Positions 1 to 10,593 of a stretch of 52,045 nt of DNA are shown one piece after another. Below the pieces are notes generated by a model that was given only the letters and a program-made list of their open reading frames with translations, was not told the DNA's origin and did not search any database. Numbering within the stretch: position 1 is the stretch's first letter; each line of letters starts with the position of its first letter. The stretch comes from Methanothermococcus sp. SCGC AD-155-C09 (lineage in GTDB: Archaea > AGJL01 > Methanococci > Methanococcales > Methanococcaceae), in the NCBI GenBank assembly GCA_019561555.1, contig JAHEQB010000034.1, forward strand, positions 4,703 through 56,747. The letters are read 5' to 3'. The translations under genes were made by a program, and so were the position numbers.

Positions 1-2
1 TA

Positions 3-2858
3 TCTGATGCAGATGGCTACCTATTCAATAATGTAACCCTTAATCAGGCAACAATCTATTCAGTGACAGTTAATCCATCAGTTATCTACATTCCTGATAA
101 CTACTCAACAATTCAGGAGGCCATAGATGCTGCCAATCCTGGAGATGAAATAATAGTCAAAGATGGTACATATTATGAGAACATAATTATAAATAAGAGT
201 ATAACCTTGAAATCTGAAAACGGACCGGAAAATTGTATTATTAATGGAAATAATTCTGGGAATGTGATAGTAATTGATGCAGATGGAGTTACAATTGATG
301 GATTTACAATTAGGAATTCTAGTAGTTATGGAGTAGGTATTGAAGTGAAATCCAATAATAATATTATAACAAATAATAATATATTGGACAACAACAAAGG
401 TATTGAATTAGATTATTCAAGCAATAACAATATTAACGGTAATAACATATTGAACAATGGAAGGGGTATTGAATTAGGATATTCAAACAATAACTGTATT
501 ATTGGGAACAACATATCATCGAACGACTGGAGAGGTATATCTTTACGAAATTCAGACAACAACAGCATTAGTAATAATGATATATCAAACAACTGGAGAG
601 GCATTTACTTATATTATTCAAAAAATAACAGTATTAGTGGTAATAATATTTTGGACAACAATAATGGTATTGAATTAGATAATTCAAACAATAACAGTAT
701 TAGTGGTAATAATATAACATCGAACGATTGGAGGGGTATTGAATTAGATAATTCAAACAATAACAGTATTAGTGGTAATAATATATCAGACAACGATTGG
801 AATGGTATTTATCTGAAGTATTCGAGTAGCAACAATATTAAAAATAACAACTTTATTAACGATGGTATCTTCATCAAAGGCCAGAAACTGGAAGATTGGA
901 TCCATACAATAGAAAACAATACCGTTAACGACAAGCCCCTTTACTACTTCAAGAATGTAGTAGGAAGCAATATTCCAGAAGATGCAGGTCAGGTAATTCT
1001 TGTAAATTGTAGTGATATGGCAGTTGAAAACTTGAAAATAAATAATACAGATGTTGGAATTACTATTGCTTATTCATCCAATATTACTGTGAAAAATAAT
1101 GCACTATCTAACAACACTGATGGTATCTGTTTATTGTATTCAAACAATAACAGTATTGGTAGTAATAGCATATTGAACAATAATAATAATGGTATATATT
1201 TGGAGTATTCAAGCAATAACAGTATTGGTAGTAATAACATATTGAACAATAATAATGGTATCCATTTTTCATGGGATTCAAATAATAACAGTATTAATGG
1301 TAATAATATAACATCAAACGATTGTAAGGGTATCTATTTAGAGTATTCGAATGGTAACACAATTAAAGATAACAACTTTATCAACGATGGTATTTTCATA
1401 GAAGGTTGGATGATAGAAAACTGGATTCATACAATAGAAAACAACACCGTCAACGGCAGGCCCCTTTATTACTTTAGGAATAAAGTAGGAAGCAATATCC
1501 CAGAAGATGCAGGTCAGGTGATTCTTGCAAATTGTAGTAATATGATAGTTGAAAACCTGAATATATATAATACAGATGTTGGAATTACTATTGCCTATTC
1601 ATCTAATATTACTGTAAAAAATAATGAAATTTTAAACAATAGTGAGAGTGGTATTTATTTAAGTAGTTATTCCAGTAATAACAATATTAACAGTAATTAC
1701 ATATTAAGTAATAAAATAGGTATTTACTTGAGCTCTTCAAGCAATAATAGAATCTACTTAAACAATTTCATAAACAACAGTCAAAATGCTCAATCTTCTT
1801 ACTCAAGAAACAACATCTGGAACTCACCTGAGAATATAACCTACGCCTACAACGGCACCCAACATACAAGTTATTTAGGAAACTACTGGGATGATTACAA
1901 TGGAAACGATACAAATGGAGATGGAATTGGGGATACCTCATATAAAATAGACAGAAAAAATACTGATCAATATCCTTTAATCAAAACTTTTGATTGCTAC
2001 ACAATATTAAAACCAAACCTAAAAATAGTAAATATTACCACAAACACTCCAATATACAACAATACCCTAACTGAGATAAACCTAACAATAACCAACAACG
2101 GCAATGAAAACATAAACACCACATTCCCAGTGGAGATAACAATTATAAATGCCTCAGGAGATGTAGTATATACCAACACAACTGATATTAGTAGATTGAA
2201 TGCAGGGGCAGATGAAATTATAACCTTCTATTGGACTCCTGAGAACACTGGAACTTACAACATCACAGTATATGTAGATCCAGGAAACACCATAGATGAG
2301 TCAGATGAAAGGGATAACAATATCACCTTATCAAATGTAGAAATATGTGGATTTGAAAATGAATCCCCAACATTAAACAACAATAGCGAAATTATCACCC
2401 TTAAGAAAGGATGGAACACCATATCAATACCTCACAGGGCAAATATATCCTTCAGTAATCCAGAGGCAGTAGGATCCATAATAACCTACTACAACAATGA
2501 CTGGCACAATGAATCTAACTTGGAACCACTCTATGGATACTACATATACTGTAACAATGATACCAACATGACTGTCAAATACATTACTCCAGAGGAACCT
2601 ACAGCACCACCAACAAGACCTGTATTCAAAGGTTGGAATCTCGTTGGAGTAAACCCTGGAAAAAATGATACCAACGGAGTAAAACTAATAGACTTCGTAC
2701 TCCCTGTAGAGGATTCATGGATAATGATACTTGATCCAGAAAATAATAATCTCTATACTAAGAATGATTATCTATCCAATGTAATACTTAATCCTTATGA
2801 TGTATATTGGATGTATAACAAAGAAAATGATATATTGCCAGGAAGAAATTTGAATTAA
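3..2858 (+). CDS. NosD-like right-handed parallel beta-helix surface protein with CARDB-type domain; 5' end lies outside the window
   Basis: Frame is open from base 3 (SDADGYLFNNVTLNQATIYSVTVNPSVIYIPDNYSTIQEAI...), so the listed GTG at 63 is internal. Many 'NNNSISGNNI/GIxLxxS' beta-helix coils, then a CARDB-like stretch (NLKIVNITTNTPIYNNTLTEINLTITNNGNENI) and a C-terminal 'GWNTISIP...GWNLVGVNPG' region. Confidence 0.85.
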   Translation, partial: SDADGYLFNNVTLNQATIYSVTVNPSVIYIPDNYSTIQEAIDAANPGDEIIVKDGTYYENIIINKSITLKSENGPENCIINGNNSGNVIVIDADGVTIDGFTIRNSSSYGVGIEVKSNNNIITNNNILDNNKGIELDYSSNNNINGNNILNNGRGIELGYSNNNCIIGNNISSNDWRGISLRNSDNNSISNNDISNNWRGIYLYYSKNNSISGNNILDNNNGIELDNSNNNSISGNNITSNDWRGIELDNSNNNSISGNNISDNDWNGIYLKYSSSNNIKNNNFINDGIFIKGQKLEDWIHTIENNTVNDKPLYYFKNVVGSNIPEDAGQVILVNCSDMAVENLKINNTDVGITIAYSSNITVKNNALSNNTDGICLLYSNNNSIGSNSILNNNNNGIYLEYSSNNSIGSNNILNNNNGIHFSWDSNNNSINGNNITSNDCKGIYLEYSNGNTIKDNNFINDGIFIEGWMIENWIHTIENNTVNGRPLYYFRNKVGSNIPEDAGQVILANCSNMIVENLNIYNTDVGITIAYSSNITVKNNEILNNSESGIYLSSYSSNNNINSNYILSNKIGIYLSSSSNNRIYLNNFINNSQNAQSSYSRNNIWNSPENITYAYNGTQHTSYLGNYWDDYNGNDTNGDGIGDTSYKIDRKNTDQYPLIKTFDCYTILKPNLKIVNITTNTPIYNNTLTEINLTITNNGNENINTTFPVEITIINASGDVVYTNTTDISRLNAGADEIITFYWTPENTGTYNITVYVDPGNTIDESDERDNNITLSNVEICGFENESPTLNNNSEIITLKKGWNTISIPHRANISFSNPEAVGSIITYYNNDWHNESNLEPLYGYYIYCNNDTNMTVKYITPEEPTAPPTRPVFKGWNLVGVNPGKNDTNGVKLIDFVLPVEDSWIMILDPENNNLYTKNDYLSNVILNPYDVYWMYNKENDILPGRNLN

Positions 2859-2953
2859 TTTATTGATATAAAATATTTTTTAATTTTTTTTAGATTTTTA
2901 ACTACATTTAAGTAATTCTATATTCTACCATAACTACATATTACGGTGAATTT

Positions 2954-4453
2954 ATGAAAAACACTATAAAAATATACATATTAATCTTTACCTTAGGTCT
3001 TCTATTAGTAAATTGTACTTTAGCCAGTGATGCTACTCCCCCTCAATTGCCTGCCCAATACTATGGAAAGGTTATTTCACCAAACCCCTTAAGTGGATAT
3101 ATTGAAGTAAAAATAGGGGATAAAAACTACAGTTCCATACCTTTAGTAAATAACACCTTTGGAGGCCCTTCCTATTTAGATGGAAAGTTGTTAGTAAATG
3201 CACCAGGACAGGATGGCAAAGAGGTTAAGTTTTATCTAAATGGCAGTATTTCACTTAACAATTCTGATAATATATATTATAGCAAAGGAGATGTTAGATT
3301 TATTAAATTGTACTACAACATAGATATTGAAAAATTGGAAATTCTAAAAGAAATTGTAGTGTTGGATGAGGGAAATATAACAGATATCATCGATATTAAT
3401 AATGTATCAACCAATAATATAAGTGGTTTAGAAGTATTGGAGATACCCTTAAAAAGTATTAGAGATACAGTAATCATTCCAAAAGTTGTTAATGTGACTT
3501 TAAAAAAAGAAAATATTACTAAAATTATTGAAAACATAAACAAAACCCTTGAAGTGGCAAAGGGACTTAAAAGTCAGAAAATAGAAAGTTTATCCGATGT
3601 AAATGATACAATAGAAAAAATAGTATATAATATAACCCCAATATTGGCCTCAAACTTCAGCATAGCAAACAAAAGCAAAGAAGAACCTAAGGAGGTAAAT
3701 AATAAAGTAATATCCACAATATCCTTTAAAGCAGTGAACACATCAAAGAAAGGATTTGTAATAGTTAGAATACCAATAGGTAACATGACTGTTGAAAATA
3801 TTACAATATATAATGGAACTTATACTGCAATTTTGAATGAAAATAATAATATTAGCAAAATAGGATGGTACAGAATACCTATTGATGGAGTATTGGAGAT
3901 AACAGTAATAGAGGATCCCGAAATAAATGTTACACTATCCGCAAAGTTACCTGATAAGGGTAAAAGTGCCACATCCAGAACACCATCAGGAGGTGACAGA
4001 TCCTCACCATCAAGAAATCTCTATCCAGATGTAGCCCCAGATATTAAATCAGAGAAAATAAAAGAAATAGTACATAAAGCAAAAGTAATGGTAGGTTCAG
4101 AGATAGATAAGGATCTCTCAGCAAAGGACTTAAAAACAACATTAGACCTAACAAATAAACCCCTTGAAATAAATGAGGATTGTATCCTTGTAGGAGGACC
4201 AGTGGCAAATCCAATTGTAAATAAATACCTCTGGGCATTCCCAGTCAAAGTAACTAACGACTACCCAGGAAAACATAAAGGAGTAATTCAAATACAGAAA
4301 ATTAATGGACATACGGTTATCCTCTTAGCAGGCTCCGACAGATGGGGTACCAAGGCTGCCGTGGAGTATTTCAAGACCTTAGAGGATCTTCCAGATGGAC
4401 CTATCTTTGTAGAATGGAAAGATGAAAAGGCTTTTAAAATAAATAAACCTTAA
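2954..4453 (+). CDS. Secreted S-layer-related protein
   Basis: Signal peptide (MKNTIKIYILIFTLGLLLVNCTLA). C-terminus 'ILVGGPVANPIVNKYLWAFPV...VILLAGSDRWGTKAAVEYFKTL' resembles the methanogen S-layer C-terminal domain. GGTGAATTTATG ribosome-binding site. Confidence 0.7.
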   Translation: MKNTIKIYILIFTLGLLLVNCTLASDATPPQLPAQYYGKVISPNPLSGYIEVKIGDKNYSSIPLVNNTFGGPSYLDGKLLVNAPGQDGKEVKFYLNGSISLNNSDNIYYSKGDVRFIKLYYNIDIEKLEILKEIVVLDEGNITDIIDINNVSTNNISGLEVLEIPLKSIRDTVIIPKVVNVTLKKENITKIIENINKTLEVAKGLKSQKIESLSDVNDTIEKIVYNITPILASNFSIANKSKEEPKEVNNKVISTISFKAVNTSKKGFVIVRIPIGNMTVENITIYNGTYTAILNENNNISKIGWYRIPIDGVLEITVIEDPEINVTLSAKLPDKGKSATSRTPSGGDRSSPSRNLYPDVAPDIKSEKIKEIVHKAKVMVGSEIDKDLSAKDLKTTLDLTNKPLEINEDCILVGGPVANPIVNKYLWAFPVKVTNDYPGKHKGVIQIQKINGHTVILLAGSDRWGTKAAVEYFKTLEDLPDGPIFVEWKDEKAFKINKP

Positions 4454-4486
4454 TTAATATTTTCTTTTTTTAATATGATTTAAAAA

Positions 4487-4996
4487 TTATAGTTACACAT
4501 AAACCTCTTAAATCTATAATCTATAAAATAAACAATATAATAAAAATAATAGAAAAAAATAAGATATTTAAGATTATGAACCTCCATAATGCCAATCCTC
4601 TAAGGATTACCTTTTTTTTATGCTTAGGAATATCTAAGGAAAAATAAGATAAGATTTTTACTTATTATATGATCTATTTTCTTAGACACTTTCAAAGTCT
4701 CAGATTCTTTTATTTTTATTATTTTTTAACAATATATTTTTTATTGGATTCTAATGAGAATTAGAATTGTTTATTTTTAGTATAAATAATTTTATTTAGG
4801 ATTATAATATTTTTTATTATTTTATAGTATGTTGCAAATCTAAAAATATAAAAAAAATAAAAATTTAATAAAATAGAAAATTAAAAGATAATTAAAACAA
4901 AATTAGATAATTTAAGGTTTTAAAATATATCTTTAAAATCTATCAAATGTTCTAAGTTTCTTAGAATACATAAGTTAATGTTATACTTTAACCATA
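4487..4996 (-). repeat. MITE-like intergenic element, subfamily B
   Basis: TATAGTTACACATAAACCTCTTAAATCTATAATCTATAAA ... TATGCTTAGGAATATCTAAGG ... AATGAGAATTAGAATTGTTTATTTTTAGTATAAATAATTTTATTTAGGA ... CTTTAACCATA. Confidence 0.55.
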
Positions 4997-5184
4997 ATAT
5001 TATAGTAAAACACATAACTTTAAACTTATTATAAATACAGTAATTTCTAATGATTAATTTAATTATTTTTTTAGATTATTTTATTTTTTTTATTTTTAAT
5101 TTTTTTATAAGCCTATAAAATTTTATAAAATATTTATATGCTACAATTATAATTATCATAATCATAAAAAAATAAAGTGATAAC

Positions 5185-5769
5185 ATGGATGAAGATCTTA
5201 AAAAAATAATAGATTTCCATGGGCACTTTTGTCCTGGGATAGCCATGGGTTATAGGGTAGCAAAGTATGTTATGAAAAATTATAAAAAATCCTCAGATGA
5301 AGAGTTAGTTGCAATTGTGTATAATGACTCCTGTAGTGTAGATGCCATACAGTGTCTTCTCAGTTGTACCTTTGGAAAGGGGAATTTGATATTTAAAGAC
5401 TATGGAAAACATGTTTATATCTTTTACCATAGGGAGAATAAAAAAGGTATAAGAATATCCTTTAAAGAGGAGATTAGTGAAAAAATAGGAGATATAAGAA
5501 ATAAAATATTAAATGCCAAAGGGGAAAATAGGAATATGGAACATATAAATAAATTAAAGAAGGAGTACTCTGATGAAATATTAAGACTATCTGAGGAGGA
5601 ACTTTTTGATATAATGGATATTGATATTCCAGAACCTAAGAGGGCTAAAATATACCCGTCAATTAAATGTGAAGAATGTGGAGAGTACTTTATGGAGATT
5701 AGAGGAAGAATTATAAATGGAAAAATAGTTTGTATGGAATGTTTTGGAAAATTAATTGATGAGGATTAA
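5185..5769 (+). CDS. FmdE family protein (formylmethanofuran dehydrogenase subunit E-like) with C-terminal zinc ribbon
   Basis: 'IIDFHGHFCPGIAMGYRVAKYVM' motif plus 'CEECGEYF...CMECFG'. Confidence 0.85.
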   Translation: MDEDLKKIIDFHGHFCPGIAMGYRVAKYVMKNYKKSSDEELVAIVYNDSCSVDAIQCLLSCTFGKGNLIFKDYGKHVYIFYHRENKKGIRISFKEEISEKIGDIRNKILNAKGENRNMEHINKLKKEYSDEILRLSEEELFDIMDIDIPEPKRAKIYPSIKCEECGEYFMEIRGRIINGKIVCMECFGKLIDED

Positions 5770-6152
5770 GTATTATGGTAAAACACAGAAAATATTACAT
5801 ATAAATTTTACTGTAAATATATCTTTACCCTATCTTAAACTAAGGTTTATAATGTCAATACTAAAGAGTACCCTTTCCATGGTACTTGGGAGCATTAAGA
5901 AGATAATGAAGAGATTTCTATTTTTTTATGTATTTACTCCTTATTGAATATTTATAAAATCTTATTATTTTTTTATTTTTATTAATATTTATTAATTTTT
6001 TTAATTATTTTTTTAAATTAAGGTTATTTATTTATTGTAATCTATGTTTAAGATTATATTTATTAAGAAATTATCCCTTAATTATTAGTTAAAATAAAAA
6101 ATATAAAAACGAAGCCCTTAGATTAATTTTCCTTTATGATATATTATATATC

Positions 6153-7208
6153 CTAATCACTATAATCATTATAATCAGTATGTTTCTTTATAATTTCAAC
6201 AATTCTTTTTTTCAGAGAATCCAAATTAATATCTCCTTTAGTGGATATCCTCAATACCTCCACTATGTTTTTATCCTTTAAACTATCTATTTTATTAAAA
6301 ACCTCTTCATTATATCCTTCTTCATCTATATCAATTTTATTTATGGCAACTATTATAGGTACTTTAAATGTTTTTTTTATCTCATCCAGTAAATTCAACT
6401 GTTCATCAACTGAATAACCACAATACTCTGTTGGGTCTATTACATAGATTATGGCATCAGCGAGATAATTCAAAGCCACAACTGCATGAAGTTCTATGTC
6501 GTTTCTCTCATATATTGATCTATCCAATACCCCAGGGGTATCTATAAATTGAATACCCTGGTCAGAATACCCAACATTTAATCCCTTTGTTGTAAAGGGG
6601 TAGGAATTTATCTCTGGCTCAGCATTGGTTAATTTTTTTAAGAGCGTAGATTTTCCAACATTTGGATATCCTGCTATTACAACAGTTGGAATATCTTTAA
6701 CTGTTGGAATATTTTTTAATTTTTCCCTTGCCACAGCAATACATGCCAGATTGGGATATATTTGTTTTAATATGGAGGAAACTCTCCCTAAGAATTCCTT
6801 TCTAATAATGGAAGTTTCCTGGGCCCGTCTTGCCCGTCTTATTTTTCGTGCATAGGTATTTCCAAGTTTTCTAATTAGATCAGAGCCCCATTGTATGGCT
6901 CCAAGGGATTTTTTAAACTCATCAGTATCTATTAGAATTTCCAATATTTCCCTATAAAAGGGATTTAGATTATCTATTGAGGGGGTTTTTTCTATAATAT
7001 TTGATAGATAATCCGATATAACAGATGTTGTGGTTCTTATTTTATGTTCCTCTATTATTCTGGATTTATATAAACTTTCCCCCCTTGTAGTTTTTCTAAG
7101 TTCTCCTGCAACCTTTTCAGATCTATTGTGGGCCTTATCCATAAGTTCATCAGGAAATAATATTGTAGGGATTTTTCTAAAGGGATTTGCTTCCTTTCTT
7201 TTTTTCAT
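6153..7208 (-). CDS. NOG1-family GTPase
   Basis: P-loop GYPNVGKSTLL, DTPG, NKID, and NOG1 N-terminal sequence; GGTGAAAACATG start. Confidence 0.9.
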   Translation of the reverse strand: MKKRKEANPFRKIPTILFPDELMDKAHNRSEKVAGELRKTTRGESLYKSRIIEEHKIRTTTSVISDYLSNIIEKTPSIDNLNPFYREILEILIDTDEFKKSLGAIQWGSDLIRKLGNTYARKIRRARRAQETSIIRKEFLGRVSSILKQIYPNLACIAVAREKLKNIPTVKDIPTVVIAGYPNVGKSTLLKKLTNAEPEINSYPFTTKGLNVGYSDQGIQFIDTPGVLDRSIYERNDIELHAVVALNYLADAIIYVIDPTEYCGYSVDEQLNLLDEIKKTFKVPIIVAINKIDIDEEGYNEEVFNKIDSLKDKNIVEVLRISTKGDINLDSLKKRIVEIIKKHTDYNDYSD

Positions 7209-7410
7209 GTTTTCACCAAAAAAATATAAAATAATTTATAAATTTTAAAATAATAATTTAAAAGAATTTAATACATTAAAATATATAAATACCAATAGGG
7301 TAGGAATTAAATAAAATAAAATATTAATAACCTTTAATAATACTTTTAATTAAAAAAGGAAAATTTTAATAAAATATTAATATATAAAAAATTATAGTAA
7401 AATATTAATA

Positions 7411-8403
7411 CTAATATATAAAATCATCTAAAAATACTTCATCAAATACATAATTAAAGTTATTATTTATATACATTTCAAACTCCTTTGGGGTTAATAG
7501 CACTTTTTTATAGTTTATATGGTCATCAAGCACTATTCTTGGGCAGGCACATAAAATATAGGCATCAACATCATATATTAAACTCTCAGGAGAGATATTA
7601 TTTAAAACTATGGGAACATAATTAATATTTTTTTTCCTTAGGGTTTTTATAATATTGTTAAATACATTTATTCTACATTGGCCCCTTTTGGTGGATAGTA
7701 CTACTCCAATTTTCTTTGGAGGATGTATGTGTAGTTTATATATTGCCCCCAATCTTCTTTTAATAAATTTATCAACATCCTTCTTTTCTATCTTAGAATA
7801 ATTCCTTGTTATTGGGTTGTATAATGTTATTTCCCTTTTAAATTTATATGCCAACATTAGTGGATGGAATCTTCCACTTCCTATGTATATTATATCCTTA
7901 TCTTTTACCATCTCCTCATTAATATTTGTCCTACATCCAAGTATCACAGTGGGATTGTATTCCCTTAGAATTTTTTTAAATTGTATTGTGGTGGCAATAA
8001 TGGGAAGATTTTCCTGCTTTTTTAAAATTTTATTTATATCATTAATAATTCCCATTAAATGCTCCCTATCTGGACTATAATAAACGGGAATATAAATTAT
8101 GGGCATTTCAGATTTTGAATATGGAAGTTCCTCATGGCCATAGTGTAGGATTAAATCAATATTAAGATGTTTTACCTCTATATCACATATATCACAGGCC
8201 CCAAAGGAACTTCCCCCCCATAGTATAAGTTCCACATCCCTACCTTTGCCCCTAAAATATTTTACAATATCTTCTATTTCCCTTTCCATATTTCTTTTTA
8301 ACCCCTCTGGTCCTTGGAAAAGTACTCTTTTAGCATTATATTTTATAATTTCATTAATTACTCTATTTCTCTCTAAATCCCACATTATATCCTCTATTTT
8401 CAT
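7411..8403 (-). CDS. dph2: Diphthamide biosynthesis enzyme Dph2 (2-(3-amino-3-carboxypropyl)histidine synthase)
   Basis: RVLFQGPEGLKR, GACDICDIEVKHLNIDLILHYGHEELPY and CPRIVLDD-type motifs. Confidence 0.88.
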   Translation of the reverse strand: MKIEDIMWDLERNRVINEIIKYNAKRVLFQGPEGLKRNMEREIEDIVKYFRGKGRDVELILWGGSSFGACDICDIEVKHLNIDLILHYGHEELPYSKSEMPIIYIPVYYSPDREHLMGIINDINKILKKQENLPIIATTIQFKKILREYNPTVILGCRTNINEEMVKDKDIIYIGSGRFHPLMLAYKFKREITLYNPITRNYSKIEKKDVDKFIKRRLGAIYKLHIHPPKKIGVVLSTKRGQCRINVFNNIIKTLRKKNINYVPIVLNNISPESLIYDVDAYILCACPRIVLDDHINYKKVLLTPKEFEMYINNNFNYVFDEVFLDDFIY

Positions 8404-8491
8404 TTAAAATTAAATTATATTAAAATTATTATTATTTTTTTATAGACTTAGTATAAATGGTTTTTTTGGCATATAATTTTATAATATAACC

Positions 8492-8962
8492 TTAAGATTC
8501 CTTTATCTTACTTAAAACCTTTATGCCATATATTTCAGTATGAGGATATTGTCCATTTTTATCCTTTTCAATGGCCTTTACCATATCCCATATAGTAAGA
8601 AGTGCAGTAGAAACTCCTGTAAGTGCCTCCATTTCTATTCCTGTTTTATAGGTTGTTTTTACTATTATTTGGGCCTCTATACTTTCTCTATGTAATTTAA
8701 ACTCCACATTAACTGAGGATATTGGTAAAGGATGACACATGGGTATTATGTTGGAGGTGTTTTTTACAGCCATTATAGCAGCAACTTGGGCCGTAGTTAG
8801 TACATCTCCTTTTATTATTTCTTTTTTTGATATTGCCTCTATTGTGGAGGGTTTTAATTTTATATATCCCTTTGCAATACAGGTTCTTCCTATATCCCTT
8901 TTGTTGGATATATCTACCATTTTTACTCCCTTTTCATCAACATGGGTTAGCATGGTTTTCAC
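8492..8962 (-). CDS. moaC: MoaC, cyclic pyranopterin monophosphate synthase
   Basis: [49 protein letters not shown]. Confidence 0.95.
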   Translation of the reverse strand: MKTMLTHVDEKGVKMVDISNKRDIGRTCIAKGYIKLKPSTIEAISKKEIIKGDVLTTAQVAAIMAVKNTSNIIPMCHPLPISSVNVEFKLHRESIEAQIIVKTTYKTGIEMEALTGVSTALLTIWDMVKAIEKDKNGQYPHTEIYGIKVLSKIKES

Positions 8963-9175
8963 TTTTTTTATACTTTTTCTATTTTATTTTTATTTTTTTA
9001 TCATTTTATATAAAAATTTAATTTTAATAATTAATAAAATAATTATTTGATAATAATGTTTTATAACAAACTATAATAATTGATCATAAAAAATATAAAA
9101 AATAATATAAATATTTAAAAAATAAAATAATATAAAATACATAATTAAGACTTTATTATAGGAATTTGGGAAAAA

Positions 9176-9610
9176 ATGAAACTTGAAGGGACCACTAAAA
9201 AAATAATGGAATTACTATCTAAGTACAATACCACTAAGGAAATTTCAAAGGATTTAAACCTCCATCCAAAAAATGTGGATAGATACATCAGGGTACTAAG
9301 GGACTTGGGACTTGTGATTACAAAAAAGGGAAAAAATGGGGGAGTTTATATAACCGAAGAGGGAAAGTATTTACTTGAAAAGGGACAGATAAGTTTAATG
9401 ATGGCCAAAGTTCGAATAGTGGCAGAGGATAGAATAGGCCTTTTAGCAGATATATCCTTAAAAATATCTGAGATAGGGGGAAATATACTATCTACTACCC
9501 TTGAAAGAGAAAATAACAAGGTAGTTATTTGGTTATCCTTAGAAAATGTAGATTTTAAAAAATTAAAAGCCACATTAAAACCCTATGTTAAAAATTTAGT
9601 GATAATATGA
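9176..9610 (+). CDS. HTH + ACT domain putative transcriptional regulator
   Basis: N-terminal winged-helix-like sequence; C-terminal ACT pattern 'VRIVAEDRIGLLADISLKISEIGGNIL'. Confidence 0.75.
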   Translation: MKLEGTTKKIMELLSKYNTTKEISKDLNLHPKNVDRYIRVLRDLGLVITKKGKNGGVYITEEGKYLLEKGQISLMMAKVRIVAEDRIGLLADISLKISEIGGNILSTTLERENNKVVIWLSLENVDFKKLKATLKPYVKNLVII

Positions 9611-10173
9611 TAGAAGTGGAATTAAAGGCAAGATTGGAAAGGGATGAAATATTAGATTTTGTTAATAAATTGAAGAGTTTAGGATTTACAAGATATAATA
9701 AGGTAGAGGAAATAGATATATATTTTAATGGAATAGATAGGGATTTTAGAGAGACTGACGAGGCCCTTAGAATTAGAAAATCAATAGATATTGATAAAAA
9801 GGATATTAACTATTACTTAGTATATAAGGGCCCAAAAATGGATAACATATCAAAAACAAGGGAGGAATATGAGGTCACTGTAAGTGATGGAGAGACTACA
9901 AAGATAATTTTGGAAAACCTTGGATTTAAATCCCTACCTCCAATTAAAAAAATAAGGGAAATCTATAAAAATAATGAAATTACTATATCCTTGGATAATG
10001 TGGAGGGAGTAGGTTATTTCGTTGAATTTGAAAAAATGATAAAATCAGAATCTGAAAAAAAAGAGGCCCTAAATGATCTTATGGGTTTAATAAAAAGTTT
10101 AAATATTGATGAAGATAGATTAATAAAATTATCATACCTTGAATTGAGGGATAGGCATGAAGAAAAAAAATAA
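9607..10173 (+). CDS. CYTH domain / class IV adenylate cyclase-like (CyaB) protein
   Basis: MIEVELKARL, EEIDIYFNG, DEALRIRKS, YLVYKGPK. Overlaps the upstream stop by 4 nt. Confidence 0.85.
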   Translation: MIEVELKARLERDEILDFVNKLKSLGFTRYNKVEEIDIYFNGIDRDFRETDEALRIRKSIDIDKKDINYYLVYKGPKMDNISKTREEYEVTVSDGETTKIILENLGFKSLPPIKKIREIYKNNEITISLDNVEGVGYFVEFEKMIKSESEKKEALNDLMGLIKSLNIDEDRLIKLSYLELRDRHEEKK

Positions 10174-10267
10174 ATTTAAAGGCATGGAATTAAAAAAACT
10201 TATAGCAATATTTATTGGAATAATAATGCTACTTTCAGTTATTCCATTCTTTTTAATGAATCTGTAA
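10157..10267 (+). CDS. Small hydrophobic single-TM protein (36 aa), overlaps the 3' end of the CYTH gene
   Basis: Translated by hand: MKKKNKFKGMELKKLIAIFIGIIMLLSVIPFFLMNL*. Basic N-terminus then a hydrophobic helix. Below the ORF-track length cutoff. Confidence 0.5.
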   Translation: MKKKNKFKGMELKKLIAIFIGIIMLLSVIPFFLMNL

Positions 10268-10593
10268 TTTTTCCTAAGTTAGGGGAGTAATGGCGAGATT
10301 TCTACTTTTTTATTTATTTGCTCCTTTCTTAGGTATTTCAAACTCTCAGATTTTTTTATTTTATTTTAATTATTCTTATTATTTTTTTAATAATTTTTAT
10401 AATATTTTTTTATTAGTTTTTTTGAAATTAAGGATTTTTTACTATAAATGATTTTATTTAGAGCCATAATTATTTTTTTATATTATTGTTCCTATTTTAT
10501 GAATTATACTTCAAAAATAAAAAAGTTTATATAGTATTGTATGAATACAATATTATGTAGATTTAGAATCTAATCACAATTAAAGGTGATAAA

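Noticed and set aside
413-604. Antisense Leu-rich ORF in the beta-helix gene, and other minus-strand shadows (e.g. 1997-2179, 3313-3543, 4021-4248)
   Set aside because: Mirror-frame ORFs of coding sequence; no ribosome-binding sites or recognisable domains.
5756-5947. 63-aa plus-strand ORF after the FmdE-like gene
   Set aside because: Lies within a degenerate copy of the intergenic repeat family, has unusual composition and no ribosome-binding site.
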